Below, one piece after another: positions 61,930-64,000 of a DNA stretch of 64,000 bases. Numbering within the stretch: the first letter of the stretch is position 1; every line of letters begins with the position of its first letter. Both the position numbers and the translations under genes were made by a program. The notes beneath the pieces were generated by a model that saw only the letters and a program-made list of their open reading frames with translations, was not told where the DNA came from and ran no database searches. This DNA is from Certhia americana (Eukaryota; Chordata; Aves; Passeriformes; Certhiidae): NCBI GenBank assembly GCA_018697195.1, contig CM031879.1, forward strand, positions 36,195,408-36,259,407. The letters run 5' to 3'.

Positions 61930-64000
61930 GTAAGATAATGGAAGAAAATTGGGGTTTGTGCTACCATTTAGGAAAAAGAGCTAAAATGCATGTAATGGTA
62001 ATGGTGGATCACGCTGTTATACTCCAGTTTCTGTCACAGCATCATGCCAATGTTTTCCTAATATTATTTTTAATTAATGTTACTGTATGAACAATTTCTT
62101 ACAAGAACTCTGAGTCTTTACCTTGTACAGAAACAATCCAGTGCAAATATTTGCCATTTAACATTCAGGGTGTTTTGATTAGGAATACAGATCATGTGGT
62201 ACATTATCTGTGCTGCTTTTGAAAGGTCACAGCTGAGTCAGGTTTCTAGTGTGAATATTCTTGTTTGCATTCTAAGAACTCAACATCTACTTGCTGATAT
62301 TCGATAATATTTGCTTAGAATTCACCATTCTTTTAAAAGATCAGAAAATAAACTCCTAATGTTTTCAGAATGTGTAACAGTACTAGTGAATATTTGAAGA
62401 AAAAACATATACAACCTTCTACAAGTATTCAAAAATATTTCAACAGTTTGTGTAGACAGAAAAGGTTACTGTTTTCAGTTCTTTTCCTGTTTAGCTTTCT
62501 ACTTGAAATGCATGTAGATGAACTCCCTGCAGGCAATTAATTTTTACAGGCAGTAGTATCTCATCAGAGGGCCAAGGCTCTGGAAAAGAAGAATGAACAG
62601 TTAAATGTATCAACATTTCTCTGAATTTATTATGCTATATAATAGAGCAGTTGAAGAGAAGCTGGTAGATTCATTATTGTACAACTCAGAAGACAGAAAA
62701 AGTGTAGAAAGATTGACAGGCTGATTTGAATAATGTTTTCAGATGTCAGCTCTTGGAGGGCTTTAGCTACAGTTGTGGGTAAATTTAACATCTGATAAAA
62801 TGACAAATACATTATTAAGTAAAATATACTGCCAGTTTTTGTTAGGGACTAGTATTCTGGATAATCTTGGCTAAGGATTAAAGAGGTTATGAAGTAGGCT
62901 CTGAGGAAGTATGTATATCATTACACAACTAAACATAGCTTCAAAACCAATCTGGATGACTGATAAATTCAGAAGATCATATGAGAGGAAGAAAAGGCTC
63001 AGTATGGGTTGTATATATATTATAATATGCAGTGGAGCCTCTTGAGTTTCAATTATATGTATCACTGGATACACTTAATATGCATGTTACTATCTGGAAT
63101 AACCTCGGTGGTACAGAGGATACATGGGACAGCCTACATATATGTTAGGGTTCATATATAAGGAGTGAGAAAAAGGAGCTATGCTTTGCCTTCTGATATA
63201 TGTGCTGCTTATTGGCCATTTTACTCCATATTGATGCTGTTTCATTGCGTGGTGGAGATGCCTTAGTTTTGGTTTAAGCTTCATCTTGAAGCGGTACATT
63301 TTTTGAATTTTAAGGGGGGATAGAGGCATGCATCTTCCAGTATTATTTCTTATCAATAATTGTCTCTTTGCTTCAAACAAACAGCAAAGGAGACTGTATT
63401 TGAAGTTAAATCGCACATGAAAATAAAATTCTCAGAGCCAGTGTCTGATCTCAAAATGCCATAAACTCAGAGTAAAAGACTGACTTTGATGAGGTTGCTT
63501 CAATATGTATTTCCCTATCTGAGTGTAAAATATGACTAAAAATACACAGTAACTAAATTTCTTAAAAATCTTGAGGGCTTTGTAATACCACACAATGATT
63601 TAATAGAAGAATATAAATATAACCAAGGATAAAATATCCAAATTTTCGAAGTCAGCATATTTATTTCTGTGGATATATGGTAAGTGGAAATGAGCAAGAG
63701 CCAGGGTACTATATTTACATTTTTTGTTCTTCAACATTATTGTTTTCAAAGCAGTCACCACAAGTAATACACAGAATTTTCAGGTGTGCTTTTTAAGAGC
63801 TTTATTTGTGTGAGTAAACAACTATTACAATTTAGACTAACAGGGTTTGTTTTTTTCCCCAGCTACAAGGAATATCTAGGCTCTGTGAGTTTGTACTTCA
63901 TTCCTCGTAAAAAATATTAATAAAATTTAATAAAAATACAGTGCTTTTTATCCAGAGTTCTGCAAAATCTTGTAATATAGTTGTGTCATGTATTTAGACC
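61930..64000 (+). other. NAV3: Intron, 5' part, running off the window
   Basis: AT-rich sequence after the donor GTAAGA. I looked for the next NAV3 exon (peptide of the AHSENEG type) and did not find it, so that exon must lie beyond 64000. No gene or mobile element is evident. Minus-strand open frames near 63090-63416 have no recognisable similarity. Confidence 0.85.

Larger units (their letters stand above)
1..64000 (+). other. NAV3: NAV3 locus, internal 5' part (exons and introns)
   Basis: The window appears to lie wholly inside one gene, neuron navigator 3. Seven exons on the + strand join into one frame of about 555 codons that starts within the CH domain and stops in the basic Ser/Pro-rich region; no start or stop codon of the full-length protein is present. 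Navigators are large cytoskeletal proteins of neurons: an N-terminal CH domain, a long basic microtubule-binding, EB-recruited middle, coiled coils and a C-terminal AAA-type ATPase domain (family knowledge). NAV3 is preferred over its paralogue NAV2 because of residues such as ADGVLLAEIIQIIANEKVED, CPRSQSQMIENVDVC and AARGVNVQG, which match NAV3 as I remember it. Total length is typical of this gene, whose introns are very large. The first coding exon should lie upstream and the ATPase exons downstream. Confidence 0.93.

Overview
The window is a slice of a vertebrate nuclear genome, most likely a bird. It holds 64 kb of AT-rich, intron-dominated DNA with GT-AG introns, several truncated CR1 LINE copies ending in the 8-bp 3' repeat typical of amniote (especially avian) CR1, and a few very old MIR-like SINE relics. 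I see no bacterial or viral gene organisation, RNA gene or CRISPR array.

The only gene I can support is the 5' coding part of NAV3 (neuron navigator 3) on the + strand. Seven coding exons were joined by splice sites, reading phase and protein similarity: 9871-9988, 10739-10791, 34124-34196, 37770-37947, 50819-50887, 53573-53712 and 60894-61929. They total 1667 bp and about 555 codons, with reading phase intact across every junction. The first four encode a calponin-homology (CH) domain and a Gln-rich tail. The next two encode the start of a Ser/Arg/Lys-rich linker. The large last exon encodes a disordered basic Ser/Pro/Lys region with three SxIP-type EB-binding motifs. The first coding exon of the full-length isoform lies upstream of the window. 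The remaining exons (coiled coils, AAA-type ATPase domain) lie downstream.

Layout: 1-9870 is 5' intron with a 36-bp minisatellite (6123-6408) and two MIR-like relics. 9871-10791 holds two CH exons around a 750-bp intron. 10792-34123 is a 23.3-kb intron with a GC-rich patch near 32 kb. 34124-37947 holds two more exons. 37948-50818 is a 12.9-kb intron with one CR1 fragment. 50819-53712 holds two short exons. 53713-60893 is a 7.2-kb intron with CR1 fragments and a striking ~100-bp inverted repeat (57861-58243). 60894-61929 is the large exon, and 61930-64000 is intron running off the end.

I found no undescribed multi-gene system. The best leads are the near-perfect inverted repeat, the tandem NAGNAG acceptor of the large exon, a frame-preserving 69-bp cassette-like exon, the minisatellite, and a GC-rich intronic patch with splice-like borders.
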